DNA from: Antilocapra americana
Lineage: Eukaryota > Chordata > Mammalia > Artiodactyla > Antilocapridae
Length of the DNA: 64,000 nucleotides
Direction of reading: 5' to 3'
Assembly (NCBI GenBank): GCA_007570785.1
Contig: ML664161.1
Location: forward strand, 8,626,352-8,690,351
In this document: positions 35,690 through 46,130 of the stretch, piece by piece
Position numbering within the stretch: position 1 is the stretch's first letter
Layout of the letters: every line of letters starts with the position of its first letter
The notes under the pieces: model-generated
The model's database searches: none
What the model was told of the DNA's origin: nothing
Seen by the model: only the letters and a program-made list of their open reading frames with translations
Translations under genes and position numbers: made by a program

Positions 35690-35719
35690 GGGAAGGGAGG
35701 GAGGGAGGGAGGGAGGGAG
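35690..35719 (+). repeat. (GGGA)n microsatellite
   Basis: About seven tandem 'ggga' units. The G runs could form a G-quadruplex on the plus strand. Confidence 0.95.
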
Positions 35720-35842
35720 TGATCAAAGATGAGGAAATGCTCTTCAGATAAGGGAAAGGAAGAAGTATGCTCCAGAGAGAGTGAAAGCATGTATAGTGAC
35801 AGAGGTGCTTGGAGGTCAGGAGAGTTCAGCTGGGCTGGAGGC

Positions 35843-36365
35843 CATGGCTCAGTTCAGTTCAGTTGTTCAGTTGTGTCCGACTCTTTGCAACCCCATGAAT
35901 CGCAGCACACCAGGCCTCCCTGTCCATCACCAACTCCCTGAGTCCACCCAAACCCCCCAAACCCATGTCTATCGAGTCGGGGATGCCATCCAGCCATCTC
36001 GTCTTCTGTCACCCCCTTCTCCTCCTGTCCTCAATCTTCCCCAGCATCAGGGTCTTTTCCAATGAGTCAGCTTTCACATCAGGTGGCCAAAGTATTGGAG
36101 TTTCAGCTTTAACATCAGTCCTTCCAATGAACACCCAGGACTGATCTCCTTTAGGATGGACTGATTAGATCTCCTTGCAGTCCAAGGGACTCTCCAACAC
36201 CACAGTTCAAAAGCATCAATTCCTTGGCACTCAGCTTTCTTTATAGTCCAACTCTCACATCCATAGATGACCACTGGAAAAACCATAGCTTTGACTATAT
36301 GGACCTTTGTTGGCAAAGTAATGTCTCTGCTTTTTAATATGCTGTCTAGGTTGGTCATGGCTCAG
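35843..36365 (-). mobile_element. BovB LINE 3' end, antisense, with 10-bp target duplication
   Basis: Insert 35853-36355 starts with the reverse complement of the BovB tail ('ttcagttcagttgttcagtt') and ends inside ORF2 at 'atgctgtctaggttggt'. 'catggctcag' is repeated exactly at 35843-35852 and 36356-36365, so this is a simple 503-bp 5'-truncated insertion. The minus-strand frame 36358-36074 (TLPTKVHIVKAMVFPVV) is the C-terminal piece of BovB ORF2. Confidence 0.96.
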
Positions 36366-37399
36366 GGGCAAGCCAAAGAAGCTGAGGCAGGAGCTGGGGA
36401 ATCTCTGCTTTTTCTTTTTTCCCTTCCAATACAGGACTACAACCTAGGATTGCAACCTTGTTCTAGAAAGATGGCTTCAAGAGACTCTTTGGGAGCATTT
36501 GGGAAAAGAAGTCAATCAGGGCCAAGGGCCCCAATGCATAGACTCATCATTACTCCTATCATCTGCAAAAAATAACTGCAAATTTCATGAGAAAAGAAGC
36601 TATTTCTCAGCATTCTTTTATGTTATTCAGGCTTTAATACAGTAGCATGTACAATAACTTTATCTGACAAATGGTTTTTATGTATTTTTTTAGATCAATG
36701 AAAGTTAGTATGTTACATCTGGTTGCTACCAGTCCTGCTTTGTAGCCTAATAACTGAGGCTAAATGTAATTATTTAGAATACATGGGAAGCTAAAAGGGC
36801 TAGTGGCCTCTTTGGGATAACTTCTACTTTCTTGTCTGCCTGTATAATTTGAGGGGTGACATGGGATGCGGTCAGTTTACCATTTTGAGTCTATACAATA
36901 GGATACATTACAATTGGCTCAATTAGTATAAATACAGCAGTTACCTAATGAGTCCTACTGTGCCCTATGCATTATGCTCTGTTTGATACAGAAATATAGA
37001 CAGGAGTCAGGAACAGTCTCAGCTCTTAGGAGCGCATACTGGACACTGAAAGGGGGAAACAGACATTGTAACTTTGGTATTAATATAATAGAATCTCTTA
37101 ATGCTATGTGAATGGTATGAACAAAGTGGTGAGGGAAATAGAGAAAGGAGGTGACAAAACAGCTCGCAAGGTTGTGGGGATTTAAAAAAAGTTATATATG
37201 TGCAAATGAAAAAATGTCATATTCTTAACTCTGATAATTACTCAGCAAACCTCGCATTTATACCGGTGTTGGCGATCTTGGCAGAACATGAAGTCCTCGC
37301 CTTTCAGGAGTTGCTAGTTCCCTTAAGCCTCAGACTTCTTTAAAGTCTGGCTGAACTAAACGGAGTTTCTGGATAGTTATGCAGGACTAGGGGGGAACG
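36366..37399. other. Upstream flank of the CpG island
   Basis: No gene. A weak L2-like antisense fragment may sit at 36960-37060. GC content rises sharply from about 37260. This is the likely proximal upstream region of the promoter below. Confidence 0.5.
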
Positions 37400-37479
37400 G
37401 AGGATCCCACAGTTCCTGCGAATCCGCGCTTGTGGAGGCGGTTATACTCCGCAGATTACGGCAGTGGGCGGGCCCCAAA

Positions 37480-37711
37480 TCCCCATGTGGTCCCGACATC
37501 ATTGACATGGCGGAATCCCCCATCTAACCCTCCTGGTAGTTATTTGAGCGGCGGCGGCGGCCGGAGGAGGAGGAGATCGGCGGTGGGGCCGGCGGCGGCG
37601 GCGGCGGGAGCAGCGAAGGGGCGGCAGGGGTTCTCGGGGCGGTCGGCTGGGGAGGCGTGGGAGACCCGGTGTGTGGCGCGCCCGGAGCCCCGCGTTTCAG
37701 CCCCAGGGAAG
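37480..37711 (+). other. Putative non-coding first exon, gene not identified
   Basis: A consensus splice donor, 'gggaag|gtaaggg', sits at 37711/37712, downstream of the GC box and ATGGCGG element and of the GGC tracts typical of GC-rich 5' UTRs. I therefore place exon 1 between a start site somewhere near 37440-37550 and 37711. ATGs at 37485 and 37508 are in weak contexts. An ATG at 37430 opens a 266-codon frame that reads straight through the donor; it has no family signature. The likely role is 5' UTR of a gene whose coding exons lie beyond the right edge. The exact transcript start, and the gene itself, cannot be read from this window. Confidence 0.55.
37548..37607 (+). repeat. GGC/GGA triplet tracts in putative 5' UTR
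   Basis: 'gcggcggcggcggccgg' (37548-37564), GGA triplets, then (GGC)n at 37591-37607. CGG tracts in 5' UTRs are often length-variable. Confidence 0.9.
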
Positions 37712-38643
37712 GTAAGGGATGCGGGAGCGGGCATTGGAGGGGACCGGGATCCCAAGTCTGTGCCGCCGCTCTCGGCGCGCTGGAAAGCCCCGTCCGGACG
37801 CAGAGTCCGCCAAAGTGCGTGCCTGTCCCGGAGCGCTTCGGGAGCGCCGGGCTTCCCGAGGAAAACTTGCCGCCAGAGTGCCGGGGCGCCCTGCCCTGGT
37901 CTGGGCACCCCGGGAACGGGGGGCCCGGCGTGGGGGGTGCCGGCCTCCGCTTTGGGGCCGTGTCTTGCTGGGCTCCGGGCCCCCGCTCATCTACACAGCT
38001 GGCCAAGGTTTGGAGGAGGGAAAGAAACGGGTAGATTCTTTCTGGATGGAAAAAAAAAATCTGGGCAGCGGTTCCCGGGCTCTCCCTCCCCCCTCGCCCT
38101 CCGCATCCTTCCCAGCAGATTTTGTCCGAGGAATCCGCTCCCCCTCCCGGAATCTCCGCGGCAGGAACGCTGCCCAGGAGGGGGAGGGCGGGCGGAGAGG
38201 CCGAGGAATCTTCGACGTGTCACTTTCTAAGGCTGTAGATTTCCATACGGTGGAGGCAGGAGGGCGGGTGTGCGAAGTGGGGCTGGGAGTCGGGGCCGCC
38301 TCTCCGCGCCGGGCGGGGGCGGGCCGGGACCTCCGACCCGGGGATGCTCGCGGGGAGGGTCCCGAGCCCGAGCCGGCCCCCCGCCCAGGCCGGGCCTCTC
38401 AGGGACACTCCCCGCCTCGCCGCTGGCCACCTCAGTGCGCGCCACGTCCTCCCTCCCCGTCCTGCCCCCCGGGCTCCCCCCGGGCTGGGGGCGGTAACCG
38501 GCGGCAGCGGCCGGACTCGGCGAGCCGGGCGGCTGGAAGCTCGGGCGGGGGAGTGGGGCGCGGCGGGAAGGAGCGGGCGACCCGGCGTGTGGGCCAGCGT
38601 AGCTCCGGTCAGTCGGTCACCCCGAGGGGCTCCGGGCCGGGGT

Positions 38644-38659
38644 GGGGCGGGCGGGCGGG
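38644..38659 (+). other. G-quadruplex motif
   Basis: Four G runs separated by single C: 'ggggcgggcgggcggg'. One-base loops are predicted to give a very stable parallel quadruplex. It is also a run of overlapping Sp1-type GC boxes. Confidence 0.85.
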
Positions 38660-38935
38660 CGGAATCCGCGCCTCGAGGCGGCCGGGAGGGGCCGCACGGG
38701 CCGTCTGCTGCCCGCGGCTGGGCGGGGGCCGGCCGGCGTGGGAAGGGCTTGTCACTGCGGGCGGAAAGTGGGGCCTCGGGCTGTGCCCGCCAACTTTCCC
38801 AAAGGTCCGCTCCCCGCGCCCCGTGGGAGCCCGAGCACCCGGGCCTGATGTCCCCGGAGACGGGGCAGGGCCGCCCGGCGGCGCCGGTGGCGGGGAGGCG
38901 TCCAGGAGTGCGCGGTTGGAGTTGGAGCTTTTCGA

Positions 38936-39849
38936 ATCTCAACTCCCACCCTTCTATCTTTGACTAAGGGAAGCGATGGCATTTTATCTAGACAGTACCG
39001 TTTGCGGACTTACTTATGAGTTAAAACTTTTAATTTTTTTTCTCATCAGTCCAGCACGTTCTTGAAACAAGATTTGGAATTTGACCGCAGTGGGCCAACG
39101 CCGGGGCCGCAGATTCATACGTAGATCTCTCCATCCTTGTTGGTTTCTAGTCTCCCTCCCCCTCTTCCACCCAGGCTTAATCATATTTTGGAACGGGCGA
39201 GGTCTTTTGTTGGGTGGGCACCCCCCTTGATTGCTTGTCTGTTTATTTTTTGATGTGCAGTTAATTTGATTTGAATTTCCTCCAGTTTCCAGGCTCTTGT
39301 AGGGAAAGCTAAGGAAGAGGGAATACGCCACCTTTTTTTTTTCCTTCTTTTTTTTTTTTTTTTTTAACGTGGAGAGAGGTGGGGCATTGGGAAAGGGGAG
39401 GCACGGTGGTTGTGGGCAAAGAGTCAGAGGGAGCAGACAGACCCGGAAGAAAAGGAATCTGCTCTGGAATAACACTTTTTTTTTTTTTTTTTTTGAGGCT
39501 TCTGGCCTCTGGCAAAAATGCTCTGTTCTGATTTCTACTGCCTGAGCTGCTCTTTACTCTCAAGTTAGAGCTGTGACTCGAGGCCCGGGACTACGCCCGG
39601 GGGAAGAGCCCTGCAGCCACGCCGAGAGCAGCCCTGGTTTTGTGCCTTGTATGGGGGCCCGCTTCCCCCTGGTTGGAAGCGGCCTCTGTGAAACCGGCGT
39701 TTTGTAAATTTCCTGGCTCCCGGGGAGCAGCTGTTAATGACGGTGAAGTCTTTGGGCTTGCTTTGTGGTCCTGCAAAGGGACCTCACCTGTAAGGGTATA
39801 ATTCTCACTTTGTTTAGACACAAGAGGGTTACGCACAAGCTGGCCAAAA
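38936..39849. other. Start of presumed intron 1, with poly-T tracts
   Basis: No gene. Moderately GC-rich shore of the CpG island. Two long poly-T/pyrimidine tracts lie at 39333-39365 and 39476-39494. On the minus strand these give lysine runs in frames 39014-39475 and 39309-39563, which are artefacts. Confidence 0.6.
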
Positions 39850-39915
39850 ATGAGGCATACTTGGTAGAAAGATAAAGTCACTATGAGGCATACTTGGTAG
39901 AAAGATAAAGTCACT
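39850..39915 (+). repeat. Perfect 33-bp tandem duplication
   Basis: Two identical 33-bp units, 39850-39882 and 39883-39915, each starting 'atgaggcatacttggtag' and ending 'ataaagtcact'. No mismatch between copies, so it is recent or maintained. Confidence 0.97.
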
Positions 39916-40414
39916 AAAACCTGGTCCTTAAACTCGTACGCCGCTTTTAAAGTGTTTTGGTTTATATGCTCCTAAGAGAAAAGAATTCTGCATAAAGATA
40001 GTGTTCATTTTAAAAGAGATCTTAAAACTGTAAGATATCATCATGGAATAGGAGGTTGTAGCTTCTAATTACAGTCTGTACAATTTCAGAACGATATTCC
40101 AGTAACCTTTTAAGACAGACTTTATAAATAGCTCACGTCAGACCATGGGCTATATTGGAGAGCCAGTCTTCTGGGGTTTCTGGAGGAATGGTTGGGATCA
40201 GTTAGGAAGCTGCCTCTAGGAACCTAGGTAGTAGTTTACTCAGTAGGAGTTTTGCCTAACATTTCATTTAAAGTGCCAACAGTTGATGGTGTCTTTAGAA
40301 CCGAAAAACCTGAAGAGCCTCCCAACTTTTCAGTTTTAGGAAAATGAGGCCCAGTGAAGGGGAATGACTTGTTCAGTGTTTGTGATCTTTGATTAAAATG
40401 CAATACTAGATTGT
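39916..40414. other. Stretch without gene (presumed intron 1)
   Basis: No gene. A weak antisense MIR-like piece at about 40325-40390 ('aaaatgaggcccagtgaagg'). Confidence 0.5.
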
Positions 40415-40610
40415 ATTAATAGTTACTCTTTTGGATATCTAATGTGTACTAAGTACTGCATATAGTGGTTTTTTTTTTTAACATCATCTCATTAAACTTC
40501 TAATAGTCTTTCAATTTATTTCAATTTAGGTGATGTTAAGGACATTTTATAGACAAGGCATTGAGGTTCATTGAAATTTAGTAACTTGCACAAGCTCACA
40601 TAGAATTTTC
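40415..40610 (-). mobile_element. MIR SINE, antisense
   Basis: 'ctaatgtgtactaagtactg', 'aacatcatctcattaaactt', 'acattttatagacaaggcat' and 'agtaacttgcacaagctcac' follow the reverse complement of MIR from the 3' part into the core. Confidence 0.85.
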
Positions 40611-42697
40611 TTTGGTGATGGAAATGGTTTTATATCTGTGCTGTCCAGTATGGCAGTCACCAGGCACGTGTAACTGTTGTACCATTTAAAATGTGGCCCC
40701 CATTCAGTAGAAGAACTACATTTTAAATTGTATTTATTTTAAACTGCTACTTGTGGCTAGTGATTAGGTACCCTGATTTTGGGGACTGTAAAGTAGAACT
40801 TTCTCTCAAATCTATTTATGTTTAACTGGGTCCCATTCCTTTTTAAGATCGCCTAGTTCAGTTTTCTTTCTTCCATACCACCAGAAGATGCTTAGATTTA
40901 GCTCAATACTAGATTACCTGTAGCTCAAAAACAAGCAAATAATTGTTTTAAAAATACTTGCCTGTCATAGTAAAAACTGATAGACAAAACTTTAAATGAC
41001 ATTTTCTGTTTGATTGAGATAACTGCTTGTAGGAATTGTTGGTTATTTTCAGTGTAGTAAAGGAGTATAAGTAGGGAATGGTATGAAAAAATCACTAATA
41101 AGTTGAAAAAAACCCCAATATCCATTTACTTGTTCATTAGGTGATTTTTTTCAAATGTGATCATTCAGGTAAATAATATAACCAAACCAGTATTCACTTC
41201 TCATCTAGATGCACAATTAATCTGAAGAATTAAAATCATTGCTTTACCACCAAGAAAGATTCTCTTGGTGGCATATGGTCAAATAATTTTCTGATAAGTG
41301 GATTTAATTTAAATCTTTTGCATTTTAGAATTTATTTGATAGAAGGAATTTCAACAACTTTCTTATTTTATTAATATATGAAATAGTGAAAATTCCAACT
41401 CATGTTAAAATTAAGCATTCATTTATCTGGATTTAATCCATAAATATCCAATAACCCAATACCTTTTTCTTTCCTTTTTTTTTTTTTTGCATACTGCTTA
41501 CAGGAAAAGACAGATGACAAAATAATCTTTTATTAGAGTTTTAAAAACAGCATCTTCCAGATTCGTTATAAATATATCTGAAGCTGCTCTATCTTTCATA
41601 GTTATTGTACTGCTCAGGGATAATTGCAGTTCATAATCCTGACCCTAGAGTATTAATATGATTCTGGAAGACTTACACCAGTAAGTCAGCTTTAAATTGT
41701 TCTGTATTATTTTAGTGTTGTGTGAATTGCATGGCCTCCAGCTCTGAAAATTGTAAATTCAACTAAGGGTGAGGCATCAGTTAATTAGACCATTGAGATA
41801 GCTGAAAAACCTGTTTATACCCTTTCCTGACTATTGGGATCATAGTTATGGTCAAAGAACCAACATAAGAACTATGTTATAAATAGGATTATAGTGTTTT
41901 TGTGAGTGTGACAAATGCTGGAAACATGATTTAACTCAGGATGCATAGTTACATTTTTTGGACATCAAGGTGCTTAATACAAATTACAAATAATTTAAAA
42001 GATATTGAAGTGATAGGCAAAGATTAGAAATCTTATGGGCCTCCCAAATCTTATATCCCCTAGTGAGGGCCACATCTGAGTATCAGTTTGAAATCAGAAT
42101 AATCTGTCAGGGACTTAATTTACTTCTTAGTTGTGTGTCTTTGATAGATTTCTAAAACTCTCTTAGTCTGTTTCTTCATTTTAGTATAAGGAGAAAACAT
42201 CTTACCTATACCATTTTTCAAGTGGTTGTCACAAGGGGTTAATATGAGTCAGTGTATTGAAAAGTGTTTAGTAAAGCCTTGCACAAACTCCATAGTTTAT
42301 TACATTGCAAAGTTTAAAAACTGGGCTGTTCTTAGGAACTTAGTTTGCATGTTTTCAGAGACCTCCAAATCGTGTTTGGACACTTTGAAAAATGATTCAT
42401 TTTTTCCTTTGTGATGAATGAATAAAGTTTCAATTTTTAGATTGCAATTTTATTTTCTCCTGTTTCCTAATGCCATAGTTGATTTGTGACCTCTCAAAAG
42501 TTGTGTTTCCTTACATGTGGCCCATAGCTGGTTAGCATTGCTGAAGTGGACAAGACAGTCAGCTTGATTCAGAATCATTCTTGAGGTGGAGGGTAAAAAC
42601 GACAGTCTCCTAGAGGAATTTCCAAAATTGAATGATAGAGGCATGGGCCTCAGTTCCTGTATGGTATCTTAGTAAGCCTATTATTTGAGCTTTCAGT
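40611..42697. other. 2.1-kb stretch without gene (presumed intron 1)
   Basis: AT-rich, no gene, no confidently named repeat. Poly-T at about 41472-41488. Frames at 40925-41125, 42226-42414 and 42450-42644 carry no signature. Confidence 0.5.
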
Positions 42698-43076
42698 AAT
42701 TATAGCGGCGTGCCGAGTGTGTGCTCAGTCTCTTCTGACTCTTTGTGACTCCATGGACTGTAGCCTGCCAGGCTCCTTTGTCCATGGGATTCTCCAGACA
42801 AGAATACTGGAGTGGGTTGCCATTTCCTCCTTCAGGGCATCTCCACCTAGGGATGGAATCCTGCAACACAGGCAGATTCTTTACCACTAGCGCCACCTGG
42901 GAAGCCCCAAAACAGGTTCTGAGTAGGGTGAAGTTTGGGGAGTAGGATGGAGAATACTGGAGTGGGTTGCCATTCCCTTCTCCAGGGGATCTTCCTGACT
43001 CAGGGATCGAACCTGGGTCTCTTGCATTTCAGGCAGATTCTTTACTATTTGAGCCACCAAGGAATCCCAATTATAG
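42698..43076 (-). mobile_element. Bov-tA SINE pair, antisense, in one 8-bp target duplication
   Basis: A full-length antisense Bov-tA (42708-42908, 'ggactgtagcctgccaggct', ends 'cgccacctgggaagcccc') is followed after about 40 bp by a truncated copy (42950-43068, 'agaatactggagtgggttgc', ends 'gagccaccaaggaatccc'). 'aattatag' lies at 42698-42705 and again at 43069-43076, outside both copies. This suggests one composite insertion; an 8-bp match can also be chance. Confidence 0.88.
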
Positions 43077-43213
43077 TTGAGAATGGGGGGAAAAATCATT
43101 TTCTGCATAGGGAAATATTTGCAACCTACTGTTTTCACTTTGGAAATCACAATGCCTTTTCTTCACTTTAATGAGGTTAATACATTCAATGAGAGTTTTT
43201 GTGGTAAGACGTT

Positions 43214-44815
43214 CAGTTCAGTTCAGTCAATCAGTTGTGTCTGACTCTTTGTGACCCCATGAACTGCAGCACATCAGGCTTCCTTGTCCATCAGTAACTC
43301 CTGGAGCTTACTCAAACTCATGTCCATCGAGTTGGTGATGCCATTCAACCATCTCATCCTCTTTTTTTTTTTAATTGTGTTGGTTTTGCCATACATTGAC
43401 ATGAATCCGCCATGGGTATACATATGCTCCCCCTCCAGAACCCCCCTCCCTCCTCCCTCCCGATTCCCTCCCCCTGGGTCATCCCGGTGCACCAGCCCCG
43501 AGCATCAAACCTGGGCTGGCGATTTTTTCACATACATCTCATCCTCTTTTATCCCCTTCTCCTCCTGCCTTCAGTCTTTCCCAGCATCAGGGTCTTTTCC
43601 AATGAATCAGTTCTTCACATCGAGTGGCCAAAGTATTGGAGTTTCAGCTTCAGCATTAGCCCTTCCAATGAGTATTCAGGACTGATCTTTAGGATGGACT
43701 GGTTAGATCTCCTTGCAGTCCAAGGGACTCTCAAGAGTCTTCTCCAACACCACAGTTCAAAAGCATCAAGTCTTCGACTCTCAGCTTTCTTTATAGTCCA
43801 ACTCTCATATCCATACATGACTACTGGAAAAACCACAGCTTTGACTAGATGGACCTTTGTTGGCAAAGTAATGTCTCTACTTTTTAATATGCTGTCTAGG
43901 TTGGTCATAACTTTTCTTCCAAGGATAGAGCGTCTTTTAATTTCATGGCTGCATCACCATCTGCAGTGATTTTGGAGCCCAAAGAAGTAAAGTTTTCTAC
44001 TGTTTCCATTGTTTTTCCATCTATTTGCCATGAAGTGATGGGACCAGATGCCATGATCTTTATCTGAATGTTGAGTTTTAAGCCAGCTTTTTCACTCTCC
44101 TTTTTCACTTTCATCAAGAGGCTCTTTAGTTCCTCTTCACTTTCTGCCATAAGGGTGGTGGTGTCTGCATATCTGAGGTTATTGTATTTCTCTCGGCAAT
44201 CTTGATCCCGGCTTGTGCCTCATCTAGCCCGGCATTTTTCATGATGTACTCTGGATATAGATTAAATAAGAAGGATGACAATATACAGCCTTCACGTACT
44301 CCTTTCCCAACTTGCAACCAGTCTGTTGTTCATATCCAGTTCTAACTGTTGCTTCTTGACCTGCATACAGATTTCTCAGGAGGCAGGTCAGGTGGTCTGA
44401 TATTCCCATCTCTTAAAGAATTTTCCAGTTTATTGTGATCCATACAGTCAAAGGCTTTGGCATACTCAATAAAGCAGATTTTTTTTTTTTGGAACTCTTT
44501 TTCTTTGTTGATGGGGTCCAGCGGATGTTGGCAATTTGATCTCTGGTTCCTCTGCCTTTTCTAAAACCAACTTGAACATCTGAAAGCTCACGGTTCATGT
44601 ACTATTGAAGCCTGATTTGGAGAATTTTGAGCATTACTTTGAGATGAGTGTGAGATGAGTGTAATTTTGCGGTAGTTTAAACATTCTTTGGGATTGGAAT
44701 GAGAACTGCCTTTTCCAGTCCTATGACCACTGCTGAGTTTCCCAAATTTGTTGGCATATTGAGTACAGCACTTTCACAGCATCATCTTTTAGGATTTGAA
44801 ATAGCTCAACTGCGA
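43214..44815 (-). mobile_element. BovB LINE, antisense, 1.6 kb, interrupted by an L1 fragment
   Basis: Begins with the reverse complement of the BovB tail ('gttcagttcagttcagtcaa') and runs through the 3' UTR and ORF2 to 'ggatttgaaatagctcaact', where it is 5' truncated. Minus-strand frames at 43908-43615, 44150-43905, 44317-44126 and 44598-44413 each hold one piece of ORF2 (for example KGVREGCILSSFLFNLYPEY near motif B, VGFRKGRGTRDQIANIRW upstream), so at least three frameshifts have occurred. A 169-bp L1 fragment sits inside its 3' UTR. No target duplication found for the BovB itself. Confidence 0.93.
43350..43550 (-). mobile_element. Short 5'-truncated L1 3' end nested in BovB
   Basis: Insert 43366-43534: poly-T, then 'tgtgttggttttgccataca', 'gaatccgccatgggtataca', a C-rich stretch and 'accagccccgagcatcaaac', the reverse complement of the ruminant L1 3' UTR also seen at 7190-7358. 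The 16-bp 'catctcatcctctttt' is duplicated exactly at 43350-43365 and 43535-43550. BovB reads continuously across it. Confidence 0.96.
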
Positions 44816-44884
44816 GCCTGTTATTTTCAAGTAAACCTTAATTCTCATCCTTGACAGCTGCTGGGAATGCACTTGGGTAGTTAA

Positions 44885-45077
44885 AAGTGAAAGTCGCTTA
44901 GTCATGTCTGACTCTTTGTGACCCCATGGACTATATAGTCCATGGAATTCTCCAGGCAAGAATACTGGAGTGGGTAGCCTTTCCCTTCTCCAGAGGATCT
45001 TTTCAACCCAGGGATTGAACCCAGGTCTCCTGCATTGCAGGCAGATTCTTTACCACCTGAACCATCAGGGAAGCCCC
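44885..45077 (-). mobile_element. Bov-tA SINE, antisense, with internal deletion
   Basis: 'aaagtgaaagtcgcttagtc', 'gactctttgtgaccccatgg', 'caagaatactggagtgggta', 'gcattgcaggcagattcttt', ends 'accatcagggaagcccc'. The 'cagcctaccaggctcctctg' block usual in this SINE is replaced by a short 'actatatagtccatgg'. Confidence 0.94.
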
Positions 45078-45310
45078 TGTGTAGTTGAAGAAAGGCTTTA
45101 TTCTTTAGTTGACACTGAATGCCTTTGAATATAGGAAAATATTTGTAAGCAGATTTTTTTTTGCCTTGAAATGCACAATATTGTATATATAGTATTAATG
45201 TGTTTTTTAAAAGTCAGAGGATGCTTCAGTCACTGTGGCTAGACTGAGGCAGGTTTCTGTTGAAGCCAAGTACAGGCTCACTTGGGAGGATGACTTGATG
45301 GTTGATACTT

Positions 45311-45508
45311 GAGCTTCCTTGGTGGCTCAATGGCAAAAAGTTGCCTGCTAATGCTAGAGATGCGGGTTCAGTCCCTGGGTTGCAAAGATCCACTGGAGAA
45401 GGAAATGGTAACCTGCTTTAATAGTCTTGCCTGGGAAATCCCATGGACAGAGGAGCCTGGAAGGCTACAGATCACGGGGTTGCAAAGAATTGGACACAAC
45501 TGAGCACG
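45311..45508 (+). mobile_element. Bov-tA SINE, sense
   Basis: 'gagcttccttggtggctcaa', 'gcgggttcagtccctgggtt', 'ccatggacagaggagcctgg', 'agaattggacacaactgagc'. It lies 230 bp from the antisense copy above, so the two could pair in RNA. Confidence 0.95.
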
Positions 45509-46069
45509 CCTGTTCTTGAACTCTTTGCAAGGTACAGCCAATGGGAAGCAGGACCCTAGCCACAGGCCTACCCAGAGGGGAGTTGTTTATGGTGTAGGTT
45601 TAGTGTCAAGGATCTTGGAGACCAGAGGTATGTGGGGGTGGGGGTTGGAGCCAGCAGGGGAGAGGGGAAGTTGGGAGGGTTTTAAACCACCAAGAATAAA
45701 TTCAGTAAGATAAGACTGTAGTGATCATCTATTACAGGTGGGGAAGTTTCTTAATTTAAAAATGTATCAATCCTTGAGTCTCTTTTATTGGTCCCTAGTT
45801 GAGATAGAAAAACACCTGGATTGTAATTTCATTGGCTGACGGAAGGTCATTGCCGGAACTCACTGTTGGTTCAGTTGCTGGCTCCTGTTATCTTTTGTTT
45901 CTGTGATATTATTACTGCTTGTCAGTTTTCATATAATTGGAGGGAGAAGATTTTAATGGTGTTGAGCTAAAGCTAGCATAATTTGAGATTCTAGTAAGTA
46001 TCTGTTTAAAATGTCCTTTGTATTAAATGATTATATTTGAGTTTAAAATGTAATTAAGTAATTTTATTT
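45509..46069. other. Stretch without gene (presumed intron 1)
   Basis: No gene or named repeat. Confidence 0.5.
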
Positions 46070-46130
46070 CATTCACTTGTTTATTACTCAGGAGGCACTT
46101 ATTGAGTTCTAAACTAGGTGCTTAATGAAA
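46070..46130 (-). mobile_element. L2 tail fragment, antisense
   Basis: 'attcacttgtttattactca' and 'ggcacttattgagttctaaa' fit the reverse complement of the L2 3' terminus. Confidence 0.5.

Larger units (their letters stand above)
37400..38935 (+). promoter_or_regulatory. CpG island promoter, TATA-less
   Basis: A 1.5-kb block with very dense CpG and high GC, sharply bounded by AT-rich sequence on both sides. Visible elements: a GC box 'gtgggcgggc' (37464-37473), 'acatggcgga' with a YY1-like ATGGCGG core (37507-37513), GGC-triplet tracts (37548-37607), further GC boxes at 38311-38324 and a G-quadruplex motif at 38644-38659. No TATA box at a convincing place. Such islands usually mark housekeeping or widely expressed promoters and are normally unmethylated. 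Long frames through it on both strands (up to 414 codons) are expected in stop-poor GC-rich DNA and are not called genes. Confidence 0.85.

Noticed and set aside
37719..38963. A 414-codon plus-strand open frame across the CpG island, plus 266-, 240- and 207-codon frames on both strands
   Set aside because: GC-rich DNA has few stops, so long frames are expected. The translations are Arg/Gly/Pro/Ala-rich with no domain, most start after the putative donor, and frames overlap on both strands.
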